Below are positions 22,857 to 31,933 of a DNA stretch of 64,000 nucleotides, piece after piece. This DNA comes from Dethiobacter sp. (lineage in GTDB: Bacteria > Bacillota > Dethiobacteria > Dethiobacterales > Dethiobacteraceae), in NCBI GenBank assembly GCA_018333635.1, contig JAGXTL010000032.1:38764-102763 (forward strand), read 5' to 3'. Position 1 is the stretch's first letter. Each line of letters begins with the position of its first letter. Position numbers and translations under genes: made by a program. Below the pieces are notes generated by a model. The model did no database searches and was not told where the DNA came from. It saw only the letters and a list, made by a program, of their open reading frames with translations.

Positions 22857-23126
22857 TTACTGCAAGTCCGGAGGCTGCCCCAGTCGCCATGGGGGAAGCG
22901 GTTCGGCTTGCTTGAACTGCTCTCCCGCCGCGCCGTTTTGTGTGCTCTCATTAAAGCCTGCCAACTCATCCAGCCGGCGTTGAAATTCTATCTCTGCGAT
23001 AATCAACTGCCTTGCCAGCTGCAGAGCTTCGTTTGCCTGGTGCAAAGCCTGCAACACTTGCCGGTTTGCAGCCGCCTGACGCAATGAGTGCTGCTTTAAT
23101 AACACTTCCAACTCATTTCCGGCCAT
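22857..23126 (-). CDS. Small hypothetical helical protein
   Basis: Unrecognised 89-aa protein, rich in alanine, leucine, glutamine and glutamate, predicted by eye to be an amphipathic helix (VLQALHQANEALQLARQLI) with a proline- and tryptophan-containing tail. A longer frame exists, but the ATG at 23126 follows GGGAGGTGCGTG. It lies downstream of the broken PDZ membrane gene and is followed by a terminator, so it is the last gene of the ftsEX-ctpA transcript region. No function can be assigned. Confidence 0.6.
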   Translation of the reverse strand: MAGNELEVLLKQHSLRQAAANRQVLQALHQANEALQLARQLIIAEIEFQRRLDELAGFNESTQNGAAGEQFKQAEPLPPWRLGQPPDLQ

Positions 23127-23191
23127 CACGCACCTCCCTTGACTAGTCTGCCCAGAGGGCAAAAAGATAGTCAGACTTAACGCGTTCAAAC

Positions 23192-24321
23192 TCAGGTGCG
23201 CAGCTTACTTTTTTTGGCTATAGCATCAAACAAGCGCGGCTGCTTAACTTCCAGATAAACCGTTGTAAATTGATCAGGCGCCAGAATCATGCCGGTAGAC
23301 CTAAAATCAGAAAATACCAGTTTGATGCTGTTATTTTGACCCTCAACTTCCAGATCGGCCATGGATCCGGCAAGCGCCATGATGTTCTGCATTGCGAGAG
23401 AGTCTGTTTGTTGCCCGAGATAATTAAAAACTCATGTCCAAATGGTGAAAGTAAAGCGGCTGGTATTGTAAACAACGGATAGTGAAAAGCCAGAAAAGCG
23501 GCGGCAATTAAGATGAGACTATAGCAGCCCAAATTTAGTGCTGAGCGCCTGCTCTTCTTCTGCGGCGATGTTGAGATAGCTAAGTCGCCATAGCCCAGAC
23601 CTGCCACAATGGGTGTGAGCAGATAAAGCAATGTCTCACCAGCTCCGGGCAGTGCAGAGCCGGCTAGCAGAGGCCACCACTCCGGCATGCGCACCCCGCT
23701 CACCGCTTCCGCGGCAGCCTGCGGCACAAGTAAGGCCACTAAGCCTACCAACGGCAGCGGCCAAAACTTTTGCAGGGAATATCCGCCCACCACCCCTTTA
23801 TCCGTCTTTAGATAAAGGGGGCTTGGAAACAAATGACCGCTTACAGCAATCAGAAAACTCTCCGTCAAGTGCAAAATCCCGATCAAAGCCAAAAGTCCGG
23901 GGATATGAATAGCTGCAAGCCCAGAGAGTATTCCTAACGTGACGGCAGGCCAAAACTGTTCGAGCAACTGAAGCAGAGCGGAGAATGCCCCCACCAAACC
24001 GCCTGCATAGGCGAAACAAAGGTAACGGGGGTGAACAAGTAAAAGCAGCACGGCGAGCGGCCAAACATAAATAATACCGATGTCGAGCAAAGAGATACCA
24101 AAAAGAACGAGCAAGAGACTGGCCAGAAAGCCTCCAGCCAGTCCAAGCAACGCAAAATAGAATGTCTGCCTAGCTACAGAATATTTAGCCCTGCCAAACA
24201 ACTGCACTTCATTTCTCGCCACGCGGCCGTACTGGCTTGTTATCAGCAAAACCACAAGCCAAAACAGAGGGTTCAGCAGAAAACTCGCGAAGGCCCCAAG
24301 GAAAAGACGGACCAGCTCCAT
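23192..24321 (-). pseudogene. MinJ-like polytopic PDZ membrane protein, apparently broken
   Basis: The first frame (24321 to 23287) encodes about eight hydrophobic helices and matches the membrane part of MinJ/SwrAB-like division proteins, up to SPFGHEFLIISG. A PDZ domain should follow. Instead the frame runs into a short unrelated tail. In another frame, open from about 23440 to 23192, the protein DSLAMQNIMALAGSMADLEV... with STGMILAPD looks like the second half of a PDZ domain and its normal C-terminus. The simplest reading is an internal deletion near 23410-23440 that removed roughly 40-50 PDZ residues and shifted the frame. A translated product would keep the membrane part only. The position, right after ctpA and before uvrBA, matches minJ in Bacillus. 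Confidence 0.7.
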
Positions 24322-24342
24322 AGACTCCCTCCGCCCACTCCT

Positions 24343-25767
24343 TTAGATTTTTTCCAGCAGAATTTCTTTTCCTTTATTAAGCTGCAAATCCGAATTTCCT
24401 AACAGAGCCTCAATCTCTTGCGCCAGCTTACTTCTTGTTGCAGCGTTCGCGATGCCGCTGACAGCCAAGCCATGCTTGCTTTGGAACGCGCGCACGGCAC
24501 GTTCTGTCGCTTGGTCAAAGGTGCCTGTTTCCGCCACATCAAACTTTAACGCAACCAACATCTTCTGTAAAAAAGTGACAAATATATCTTTATCACCAGG
24601 TTTTAGATCGTTAGCAAGCTGATGATAAATTAACATAAATTCGGCGGGCAGCTCCACAACTACATCCGGTTCAAGACCCTTGCCATTAATATCCCTGCCG
24701 TTAGGCGTCTGATATTTAGCAACAGTGTAGCGCAGACCCGCACTGTTTGACAGCTTTTCCATATGCTGTACCGTCGCTTTGCCGTATGTCTTCGTCCCTA
24801 CCAGGGTACCAGTTCCCGTATCCTGAAAGGCACCGGCAATTATCTCTGCCGCGGAAGCGCTGGCACCGTTAACCAAGACCACAATGGGGTAAGGCTTTTG
24901 CACCCCAAAAGAACTGTATGTCCGCTGAATCACCCCATGACGGTCTGCGACATGAGTAATCGGACCGGCAGGCAAAAGTTCCTGACCTATTTTAATCGCC
25001 TCGTTTAACAATCCGCCGGGATTATCCCTTAAATCTAAGATCAAGCCTTTCATCCCTTGACTTTCCAAATGGAGAAGCGCTTCACGAAAATCACTGCCGG
25101 TGTGCTCGTCAAAGGTGGTGATTTCAATATAACCGATATTTTCAGCCAACATTTCGGGAAATACACTGGGCAGAACAATATTCCCCCGGGTAATTTGAAA
25201 AGTAAGAGGTGCGGGGAGGCCGTCTCTTTCCACTGTCAGCGTGACCTCTGTGCCTGTAGGTCCGCGCATCAGTTTTACAGCTTCCAAGGTCGTGGCACCG
25301 ACCAGATCTGCGCCGTCCACCGCAACAATGCGATCACCTGCCAGCAAACCTGCCCGTTCCCCCGGCGTATTTTTGATCGGCGCAATAATTGTAATGTATT
25401 CATTAACCACGTTGATCTCAATACCTATCCCGGAGAATGAACCGTCAATCTTCATCATCATTTCTTCCCAATTTTCAGCATCCAAAAAGCTTGTCTGAGG
25501 ATCCTCCAGGGAATCGACCATCCCTTTAATTGCCGCATCAACAAGCTCTTCTTTTGCCACTTCATCGAGATGGCGTTGCGCTAAAATATTAAAAGTCTCA
25601 ATAAAAGGCCTCAGTTCCTCCGGCAGATCATCTCCTGCCGCATTACCGCCGACAGCGGGAGGAGGCGTAGGCATAGTCAAGCGATACGCATTTCTCGTGA
25701 CTCGGAACGTCAGCAGATTGCTCACGACAAGTAAAAAAATAAGGAGATATGCCGTCCTTTTTTTCAC
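24343..25767 (-). CDS. ctpA: S41 C-terminal processing peptidase with PDZ and peptidoglycan-binding domains
   Basis: Membrane-anchored serine peptidase of 474 aa. Order of parts: N-terminal membrane segment (residues 1-20), helical region, PDZ domain (about 110-190, GIGIEIN... RAGLLAGDRIVAVDG), S41 catalytic domain with the serine in NGASASAAEIIAGA and the lysine in KTYGKATVQ, and a C-terminal peptidoglycan-binding repeat (DVAETGTFDQATERAVRAFQ). This is the CtpA/CtpB arrangement; in Bacillus CtpB acts in sporulation signalling, while relatives cleave envelope proteins. The start codon is GTG with a weak ribosome site. It ends 21 bp before the MinJ-like gene. Confidence 0.93.
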   Translation of the reverse strand: MKKRTAYLLIFLLVVSNLLTFRVTRNAYRLTMPTPPPAVGGNAAGDDLPEELRPFIETFNILAQRHLDEVAKEELVDAAIKGMVDSLEDPQTSFLDAENWEEMMMKIDGSFSGIGIEINVVNEYITIIAPIKNTPGERAGLLAGDRIVAVDGADLVGATTLEAVKLMRGPTGTEVTLTVERDGLPAPLTFQITRGNIVLPSVFPEMLAENIGYIEITTFDEHTGSDFREALLHLESQGMKGLILDLRDNPGGLLNEAIKIGQELLPAGPITHVADRHGVIQRTYSSFGVQKPYPIVVLVNGASASAAEIIAGAFQDTGTGTLVGTKTYGKATVQHMEKLSNSAGLRYTVAKYQTPNGRDINGKGLEPDVVVELPAEFMLIYHQLANDLKPGDKDIFVTFLQKMLVALKFDVAETGTFDQATERAVRAFQSKHGLAVSGIANAATRSKLAQEIEALLGNSDLQLNKGKEILLEKI

Positions 25768-25940
25768 GAAATGGACACCAACTTTCAGCCAATTTTTATG
25801 TCACTCTTTCTCATTATAAACTTATTAAAGCCAATAATCTAGAGGAGATTTCCACCCGCCCTGCCAACATTCCACAAACAACAGCCTCGCCCATAAATCC
25901 CCCCGCTAATTCCCCTCTCACCTCCAACAATTCACCTCTA

Positions 25941-26207
25941 CCCCCCTCACCCTAACCCTCTCCCCCCTAAGGGGGGCGAGGGCACGTTAATTCCCCTCAC
26001 CCTCTCTACAATTCCCCTCTCCCTTCCTTCACAAATCCCCTCTCCCTCTGGGAGAGGGTTAGGGTGAGGGTTAGGGCGAGGGCGAGGGCGAGGGCGAAAA
26101 CAAAATACCCTCTCCATCCTTTAGGGAGGAAAGGGTTAAATGATGCACATGCTGATAAAAGGGACGAAAATATCCCTCACCCTGCCCTCTCCCAGTGGGA
26201 GAGGGCT
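25941..26207. repeat. Cluster of REP-like GC-rich palindromes
   Basis: The 483-bp gap between ctpA and the M23 gene holds at least three related palindromic repeats: CCCTCACCCTAACCCTCTCC (25944-25985), TCCCCTCTCCCTCTGGGAGA (26036-26070) and CCTCACCCTGCCCTCTCCCA (26174-26205). A short GAGGGC-type tandem runs about 26071-26096. No ORF of interest is present; the cluster separates ctpA from the gene that feeds into it. Confidence 0.75.
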
Positions 26208-26250
26208 ATTCAGCTTAGCAGGTAATTCTTAGCTCCTTTGCAATAGCCAG

Positions 26251-27453
26251 CTATCTGATAAAAGCTAACGGTTCTACCCGACTGCCGTTAACATGCACCT
26301 CAAAGTGAAGATGCGGACCGGTAGACAAACCGGTAGTGCCTACTACACCTATTGCCTGTCCGCGCGAGACACTGACTTGATTTCCCACCAGAATACTATC
26401 TAGATGAGCGTAGAGGGTAGCGATCCCATCTCCATGGTCAATAATCACCATGTTTCCGTAACCGCCCCTCATCGGGAAAATATGGGCAACGCCCGCATCG
26501 GCAGCTACCGCGTGCACCGGCTCGCCGTTTCTGTTACGGGGGAAACGTGAATGCGGAATACCGATATCTACTCCGCCATGCCAAGCACCCGGAGCTCCGC
26601 TAAACGGATTGACACGGAAGCCGAAACGCGAAGTGATCCATGCGGGGCCAAACTCCGGTACCGGCCAAGCCATTTGCCCGGAACCGCGATAAGCAGTCCT
26701 TGTTTGCCTGGAGCGGCGCTGTGCTGCCTGCATCTGTCTAATAATTCTTTCAATCTGGCTGGCTTCCTGCTCCATCTGACGAACAACTTTTTCCATTTCC
26801 TCATGCTCTGCGTCAAGCGCGGCCTGCAATTGTTGTTGCTCCGCCTGTTTTTTCTCCAAATTACTGATTTCTGCAATATTTTGCTCACGCATGACATGCA
26901 ATTCCAGACGCTTTTCCTCCAAAGCAACCTTTATTCCCGCAATCCGTTCCCGCTCCGACTGAAATTCAGTTAAAAGCACTCTGTCTTCGGCAATAATTAA
27001 CTGCAAATCATTAAACCGGCTTAGGAACTCGGCAAAAGAGGCGCTGCTAAAGAGGACTTCCAGATAACTAATACTGCCATTTTCATGGATGGCACGCAAA
27101 CGAGTGGCCAGCAGGCCCTCCATTTCTTTGATCTGTATTTCCGCTTCCGTCAGGTTTACCTCATTTTCAGCAATCCTGTTTTCCGTTGTACTGATTCTAT
27201 CGGCAAGCGAGGTGATCTCCCGCTGAGTTGCCTTTATTTCCGACTCCAACTGACGAATTTCCGACAGCACCTTGTCCTGTTCAGCTCTGTTTTGCTGGAG
27301 CTCTTTCCTCCGCTGATTGATATCGGCACGTACCGAGCCTAGTTCTTCCTGTCTTTCAGTGATCTGATTGGCAAAAACGGGCAAGATACTGTTAAACAGC
27401 AAAAAAGCCGCCATCATTAAAATTATTCCCTTTCTCCATTTAGACAAAGCCAT
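26251..27453 (-). CDS. EnvC-like murein hydrolase activator / M23 peptidase
   Basis: Secreted protein of about 400 aa with a signal peptide (residues 1-30, ending near PVFANQ), a long coiled coil (about 35-250, rich in E, Q, R and K) and a C-terminal LytM/M23 domain. The domain keeps the zinc ligands HGGVD and HLHFEV, so it may be an active endopeptidase rather than a degenerate EnvC. Coiled-coil M23 proteins next to FtsEX are controlled by the FtsX extracellular loop (PcsB/CwlO/EnvC logic). Start choice is uncertain: ATG 27453 is close to GGGAG, and TTG 27447 has better spacing. It lies 12 bp after the ftsX stop. Confidence 0.9.
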   Translation of the reverse strand: MALSKWRKGIILMMAAFLLFNSILPVFANQITERQEELGSVRADINQRRKELQQNRAEQDKVLSEIRQLESEIKATQREITSLADRISTTENRIAENEVNLTEAEIQIKEMEGLLATRLRAIHENGSISYLEVLFSSASFAEFLSRFNDLQLIIAEDRVLLTEFQSERERIAGIKVALEEKRLELHVMREQNIAEISNLEKKQAEQQQLQAALDAEHEEMEKVVRQMEQEASQIERIIRQMQAAQRRSRQTRTAYRGSGQMAWPVPEFGPAWITSRFGFRVNPFSGAPGAWHGGVDIGIPHSRFPRNRNGEPVHAVAADAGVAHIFPMRGGYGNMVIIDHGDGIATLYAHLDSILVGNQVSVSRGQAIGVVGTTGLSTGPHLHFEVHVNGSRVEPLAFIR

Positions 27454-27465
27454 CACTCCCAAACT

Positions 27466-28350
27466 TTAAACTTTTAAGAACCGCCGCATGGAGACAAGAC
27501 TGCCAATTCCGCCGATAACAGTGCCAAGTACGAGTAAAAGCTGAGCCAGTTCCATAATAACCATACCGGGTGAGACAAGAGGCAAAAAATGCAGATTTAA
27601 GCTTGTCCAGGCCACAGCCTCACTGTAGACAAGCATCAAAAGAACTGTGGGCAGCAGCGCACCAAAAAAACCAAGCAGTACACCCTCGATCAAGAACGGC
27701 CAACGTACAAACCACTCAGTGGCACCCACGTATTTCATTATCATAATCTCTTTGGCGCGGGCGTTTACTGTAAGCTTAATCGTATTGGCGATTAAAAACA
27801 TTGCCGTCAGTGCCAGCCCAATCATGAAGGCTATGCCAATCAACCTTACTACGCCTGTAATGCTAAAGAGTTGCTCGACTACGCCCCTGCCGTAATCTAC
27901 TCTGGCAATGCCGGGCAATTCAGCCACCTCTTTAGCCAAAGCCGGGATGTCTTCCGGGATAATGGCACGAATTTCAAACGAATCGCGCAGCGGATTGCGC
28001 TCTCTCCCTTCAAACCCTTCTACCAACGGACCAAACTCTTCTTTCAAGCGCTCCAGCGCATCTTCGCGAGAAACGAAACGAACTTCTTCCACTTTTTCCA
28101 TGCGAATTAGGGAGACACGGAGCAAGTCCACTTCATCAGCCGCCAGCGACTCCTCAACAAAAGCGACAATCTCCACCTGTTGTTTAACATCCTCGGCAAT
28201 ATACTCCACGTTAATGTTCAGCAAGATAAAACTGCCCAGGATAAATAAAGTGACAGCCACAACACCAATGGAGGCAAAGCTCATCCAGCCGTTGCGGTAG
28301 ACACTGCTAAATGCTTCTCTTATGTAGTGCAGCCAATTTCTAATTAGCAT
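27466..28350 (-). CDS. ftsX: Cell division protein FtsX
   Basis: Permease-like subunit of the FtsEX complex, 294 aa. Four membrane segments are visible (near residues 22-45, 165-195, 215-245 and 265-285), with the large extracellular loop between the first two that contacts coiled-coil hydrolases. The frame extends upstream inside ftsE, but ATG 28350 follows GGGGAG and gives MLIRNWLHYIREAFSSVYRN, the usual N-terminus. The 11-bp overlap with ftsE fits the conserved operon. The M23 gene directly downstream is its probable partner. Confidence 0.95.
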   Translation of the reverse strand: MLIRNWLHYIREAFSSVYRNGWMSFASIGVVAVTLFILGSFILLNINVEYIAEDVKQQVEIVAFVEESLAADEVDLLRVSLIRMEKVEEVRFVSREDALERLKEEFGPLVEGFEGRERNPLRDSFEIRAIIPEDIPALAKEVAELPGIARVDYGRGVVEQLFSITGVVRLIGIAFMIGLALTAMFLIANTIKLTVNARAKEIMIMKYVGATEWFVRWPFLIEGVLLGFFGALLPTVLLMLVYSEAVAWTSLNLHFLPLVSPGMVIMELAQLLLVLGTVIGGIGSLVSMRRFLKV

Positions 28351-29029
28351 GTTGGCAGTAAACTCCCCTTCGTTCGTCACGAACCACTTTCCCACCGTCC
28401 AGCACGAGCACCCGCTGTCGCATTGCGTCCACAATCTCTTTATCATGCGAAGCCATAATGACGGTTGTGCCACGAATATTGATGGATTTCAGAGCATCCA
28501 TAATCCCCATTGAGGTTCTGGGATCCAAATTCCCGGTAGGTTCATCGGCAATAATTAACGAAGGCTGATTGACAATAGCGCGCGCCAAACAGACCCGCTG
28601 TTGTTCTCCGCCTGACAGTTCCAGCGGTTTCATCTTCGCTTTTGCTGCCAAACCAACCAACTGCAGAGCATCCGGCACTCTCCTGCGAATATCTCTTCCC
28701 GTCGCCCCCACTACCTGCATAGCAAAAGCCACGTTTTCATAAACAGTGCGGTTTTCCAGCAAGCGGAAATCCTGAAAAACCACGCCAATGTTGCGGCGAA
28801 AAAACGGTACTTCCCGTCGCTTCAGTCGGGCAATGTCCCGCCCCTGTACTCTAATACTGCCCTCTGTAGGCAGAAGCTCACGGCATAAAAGACGGATTAG
28901 CGTAGACTTGCCAGCCCCGCTCTCTCCCACCAGAAAAACAAATTCACCTTGCTCAACTGACAAATTGATACTCTTCAACGCAGTTACGCCATTTGGATAG
29001 GCCATGGAGACGCGTTGAAATTCGATCAT
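28340..29029 (-). CDS. ftsE: Cell division ATP-binding protein FtsE
   Basis: ABC-type ATPase of FtsEX, 229 aa, the family length when started at ATG 29029 rather than at the longer 29047 frame. Walker A is GESGAGKST, the signature is LSGGEQQRVCLARA, Walker B is LIIADEPTGNLD, and the switch histidine is in MASHDKE. ATP binding is transmitted through FtsX to the peptidoglycan hydrolase outside. It is the first gene of ftsE-ftsX-M23 on the minus strand. A TATAAT about 60 bp upstream (ATTATAATT) may be its -10. Confidence 0.95.
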   Translation of the reverse strand: MIEFQRVSMAYPNGVTALKSINLSVEQGEFVFLVGESGAGKSTLIRLLCRELLPTEGSIRVQGRDIARLKRREVPFFRRNIGVVFQDFRLLENRTVYENVAFAMQVVGATGRDIRRRVPDALQLVGLAAKAKMKPLELSGGEQQRVCLARAIVNQPSLIIADEPTGNLDPRTSMGIMDALKSINIRGTTVIMASHDKEIVDAMRQRVLVLDGGKVVRDERRGVYCQHAN

Positions 29030-29105
29030 GATGCCACTCCATTCCACCTGAGATATTTATTTAAGCTAATAAGCTTAATCAATAATTATAATTTTCTGCC
29101 CGTAC

Positions 29106-29134
29106 TTGACATAAGTTCGACAGTTATTTAGAAA
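29106..29134 (+). promoter_or_regulatory. Candidate sigma-A promoter for korAB
   Basis: TTGACA (29106-29111), 17-bp spacer, TAGAAA (29129-29134), reading toward korA. The -35 is perfect and the -10 is poor. The transcript would have a leader of about 250 nt containing a REP-like palindrome. Confidence 0.35.
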
Positions 29135-29257
29135 AACCTTTTTAATTAGGCATTTTTTTTACAAAAAGTTTGTTATTATCTACGGTTTTTGCTTAATTTG
29201 TCAACTCATGCCAGAAAGGGAAATTGATGCTCCTAGGCGAAGCAGTAAAAACTATTA

Positions 29258-29350
29258 AGCCCCTCTCCCTCCCAACTATTAAGTCCCCTCTCCCTCCGGG
29301 AGAGGGTTAGGGTGAGGGGTAGGGTGAGGGATAAGTTGAGGGTGAGGGCC
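29258..29350. repeat. REP-like repeat between ftsE and korA
   Basis: CCCCTCTCCCTCCGGGAGAG followed by GGTTAGGGTGAGGGGTAGGG and further GAGGG units, preceded by a partial copy of the same arm. It is the same family as the copies in the ctpA and metK regions. It occupies the middle of the 361-bp divergent space between ftsE and korA. Confidence 0.75.
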
Positions 29351-29390
29351 TGCAAAAACATAATTAACTTAGAGCAAAGGAGTGAAGACA

Positions 29391-31079
29391 ATGAACATTT
29401 TGATTGGAGGCGCAGCCGGGCAAGGCATGGAGACTATTGCCCACCTGCTGGGGAAGGCACTGGCACGAGCCGGTTTTGGCGTGCTGACCGCAAAGGATTA
29501 TATGTCCCGGGTTCGCGGAGGACATAATTTTACCCGCCTGCGCATCGCGGCAGAAACACCCTGGATGGCCGAAGATGTCACTCAGTTGCTGGTTGCTTTA
29601 AATGAAGAAACATACAGCTTGCACCGACAATTACTGGCGGAAAACGGCAAAATTATTTATGACCCGGATCTTTTCAGTATCACGACGGATACCGGCAACC
29701 TTGTGCCACTCCCGCTGGAATCCTTGTCAATAAAGGCCGGCAACAAAATTATGGCTAACACCGTTGCAGTTGGAGCAGTGTTAGCGCTGCTAAGCCAAGA
29801 TACGTCATTAGTGGAAACGCTTCTCTTAGAAAACTTCAATCCTGAACTGGCGGCGCAAAATATTACTGCTCTGCACTTAGGCTACAGCGCAGCTGCCAAG
29901 TATTGTGACGGCTGCTTTAGCCTGCCGCAGAGCAAAAAAAGTGAGCGTCAACTTTATTTAGACGGCAACCAAACACTGGGGATGGCTGCGCTGGCCAGCG
30001 GTTGCCGCTTCCTCGCAGCTTATCCCATGACACCAGCCACTGGCATTATGGCTTACCTGGCTGAAAAACAGGAGTCCCACGGCGTGGTGGTTGAACAGGC
30101 GGAAGACGAGATCGCCGCCGTCAACATGGTGCTGGGCGCAGCTTTTAGCGGAGCCAGAGCCTTAACCTGCACATCAGGAGGCGGTTTCTCGCTAATGGTG
30201 GAAGGAGTTTCCCTGGCCGGCATGACAGAGACTCCGCTCGTAATTGTCATGGCCATGAGACCAGGCCCTGCCACTGGGCTGCCCACAAGAACGGAGCAGG
30301 GGGATTTGGAGTTTGTCTTGCATGCCGGTCATGGGGAATTTCCCAGAGCCATATTGTCGGCAACACATATTGAAGATGCTTTCTTCCGTCTTAACAAAGC
30401 ATTCGACTTGGCAGAGAAATATCAAATTCCTGTCATCTTCCTTTCCGACCAACACTTTGCCGATACTGCGAGAACAGTCCCGCCATTTGATTTTGGCAAA
30501 CTCTGTTATGACCGCCATCTGCTGACAGCTGAAACCCTAACAAAACCTTACCGTCGTTACCGCTACACAGCCAGCGGCGTTTCCCCGCGCGCGCTGCCCG
30601 GTCAATTTCCTCACGAAACAGTACTGGCTGACAGTGATGAGCATGATGAAGACGGTCATATTATTGAGGATGCTGAAACAAGGCGCCGCATGACAGAAAA
30701 GCGGCTGCGCAAACTGGAAAGCTTGGCCCAGGAAATGGAGGAGCCTAACCTTTTCGGCGATCAGTCTGGCGAAGTGCTTTTAATCGGCTGGGGCTCGACT
30801 TATGGAGCATTGAGGGAAGCCTGTATAATTTTACAAAATAAGCATGTTCGCGCCAGCCATCTGCACTTCGCCGACCTTTGGCCGCTGCCCGCCTCTTCAA
30901 TTAAAACACTTTTTTTGCATTTCAAACAAAAAATTTGCGTAGAAAACAATGCCACCGGTCAGTTTTCCGCGTTGATACGCCGGGAAACCGGACTGGTGGC
31001 AGATAGGGCGATTTTGAAGTTTGACGGACGTCCGTTTTTGGCCAACGAAATTGTGCGGGAGGTAGAACGCAATGTGTAA
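29391..31079 (+). CDS. 2-oxoacid:acceptor oxidoreductase, fused gamma-alpha subunit
   Basis: Large subunit of a KorAB-type 2-oxoacid:ferredoxin oxidoreductase, 562 aa. The N-terminal part (about 1-180) is the gamma-like domain (GGAAGQGMETIAHLLGKAL, RVRGGHNFTRLR), and the rest is the alpha pyrimidine-binding domain (YPMTPATGIMAYLAE, TSGGGFSLMVEGVSLAG). Together with the beta subunit it would oxidise a 2-oxoacid and coenzyme A to acyl-CoA, CO2 and reduced ferredoxin in the cytoplasm. The true 2-oxoacid (2-oxoglutarate, pyruvate or a branched-chain acid) cannot be fixed from sequence. ATG 29391 follows AAAGGAG by eight bases; a GTG nine bases earlier is part of the frame but less likely. Confidence 0.92.
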   Translation: MNILIGGAAGQGMETIAHLLGKALARAGFGVLTAKDYMSRVRGGHNFTRLRIAAETPWMAEDVTQLLVALNEETYSLHRQLLAENGKIIYDPDLFSITTDTGNLVPLPLESLSIKAGNKIMANTVAVGAVLALLSQDTSLVETLLLENFNPELAAQNITALHLGYSAAAKYCDGCFSLPQSKKSERQLYLDGNQTLGMAALASGCRFLAAYPMTPATGIMAYLAEKQESHGVVVEQAEDEIAAVNMVLGAAFSGARALTCTSGGGFSLMVEGVSLAGMTETPLVIVMAMRPGPATGLPTRTEQGDLEFVLHAGHGEFPRAILSATHIEDAFFRLNKAFDLAEKYQIPVIFLSDQHFADTARTVPPFDFGKLCYDRHLLTAETLTKPYRRYRYTASGVSPRALPGQFPHETVLADSDEHDEDGHIIEDAETRRRMTEKRLRKLESLAQEMEEPNLFGDQSGEVLLIGWGSTYGALREACIILQNKHVRASHLHFADLWPLPASSIKTLFLHFKQKICVENNATGQFSALIRRETGLVADRAILKFDGRPFLANEIVREVERNV

Positions 31080-31926
31080 AGCTGCCGACTATTTAAGCAA
31101 AGACACGGCTTGGTGTGCGGGGTGCGGTAATTTCGCCATCCGTGAAGCGTTAGCTGAAGCACTGGCCCAACTAAAATTGGCGCCTCACCGCATTCTGCTC
31201 TGTTCCGGAATCGGTCAGGCGGCAAAAATACCGCATTATCTCCGGGTAAACGGTTTTAACGGCTTGCACGGCCGTGCACTGCCGCCCGCGGTAGGAGCAA
31301 AAATTGCCAATACTTCCCTAAAAGTCATCGTAGAATCCGGCGATGGTGATACTTATGGCGAAGGGGGCAACCATTTCATTCATACGATTCGCCGCAACCC
31401 CGACTTAGCTCATTTTGTCCATAATAACCAAGTGTATGGCCTCACCAAAGGGCAAGCGAGCCCGACGAGTGACGAGGGGATGAGGACGACGATTCAAACA
31501 TCAGGCGTGATTTTGCCAGCCTTCAATCCGCTGGCCGTTGCGCTGGTGATGGGAGCCGGATTTGTGGCTCGTTGCTTCTCGGGGGAAAAAGAACACCTGA
31601 TGACAACGATGAAACAGGCGCTGGAATTTCGCGGCTATGCACTAATCGATATTTTACAGCCCTGTGTTTCATTCAATAAAGTGAACACCTATGCCTGGTA
31701 TAAAAAAAGGGTCTACTTCCCGCAACAGCATGAGCAGACAGACTGGAACGCCGCCTTAACACTTGCGAGAGAATGGGGCGACCAGATCCCGCTTGGCATC
31801 TTCTACAACGTCCCACGCGCCACCTTTGAATCCCGCATCCCCGCCTTGGCACACGATCAGACAGCGCTTGGCACCCGCCCCTTCGACCCCGCCTCCCTAG
31901 CTTCCATCCAAAATGAATTCCTGTAA
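31072..31926 (+). CDS. 2-oxoacid:acceptor oxidoreductase, beta (ThDP) subunit
   Basis: Thiamine-diphosphate subunit of the same enzyme, 284 aa. The N-terminal WCAGCGN motif, ESGDGDTYGEGGNH (ThDP and Mg binding) and NNQVYGLTKGQASPT are characteristic. The ATG overlaps the alpha stop by 8 bp. There is no separate delta ferredoxin subunit gene in the window, so this is the two-subunit form. It ends 7 bp from the convergent yitT gene, with no obvious terminator between. Confidence 0.93.
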   Translation: MCKAADYLSKDTAWCAGCGNFAIREALAEALAQLKLAPHRILLCSGIGQAAKIPHYLRVNGFNGLHGRALPPAVGAKIANTSLKVIVESGDGDTYGEGGNHFIHTIRRNPDLAHFVHNNQVYGLTKGQASPTSDEGMRTTIQTSGVILPAFNPLAVALVMGAGFVARCFSGEKEHLMTTMKQALEFRGYALIDILQPCVSFNKVNTYAWYKKRVYFPQQHEQTDWNAALTLAREWGDQIPLGIFYNVPRATFESRIPALAHDQTALGTRPFDPASLASIQNEFL

Positions 31927-31933
31927 ATTCAGA

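Noticed and set aside
25941..26207. CRISPR-like repeats
   Set aside because: The units are palindromic and GC-rich, differ in length and have no regular unique spacers; no cas gene is nearby.
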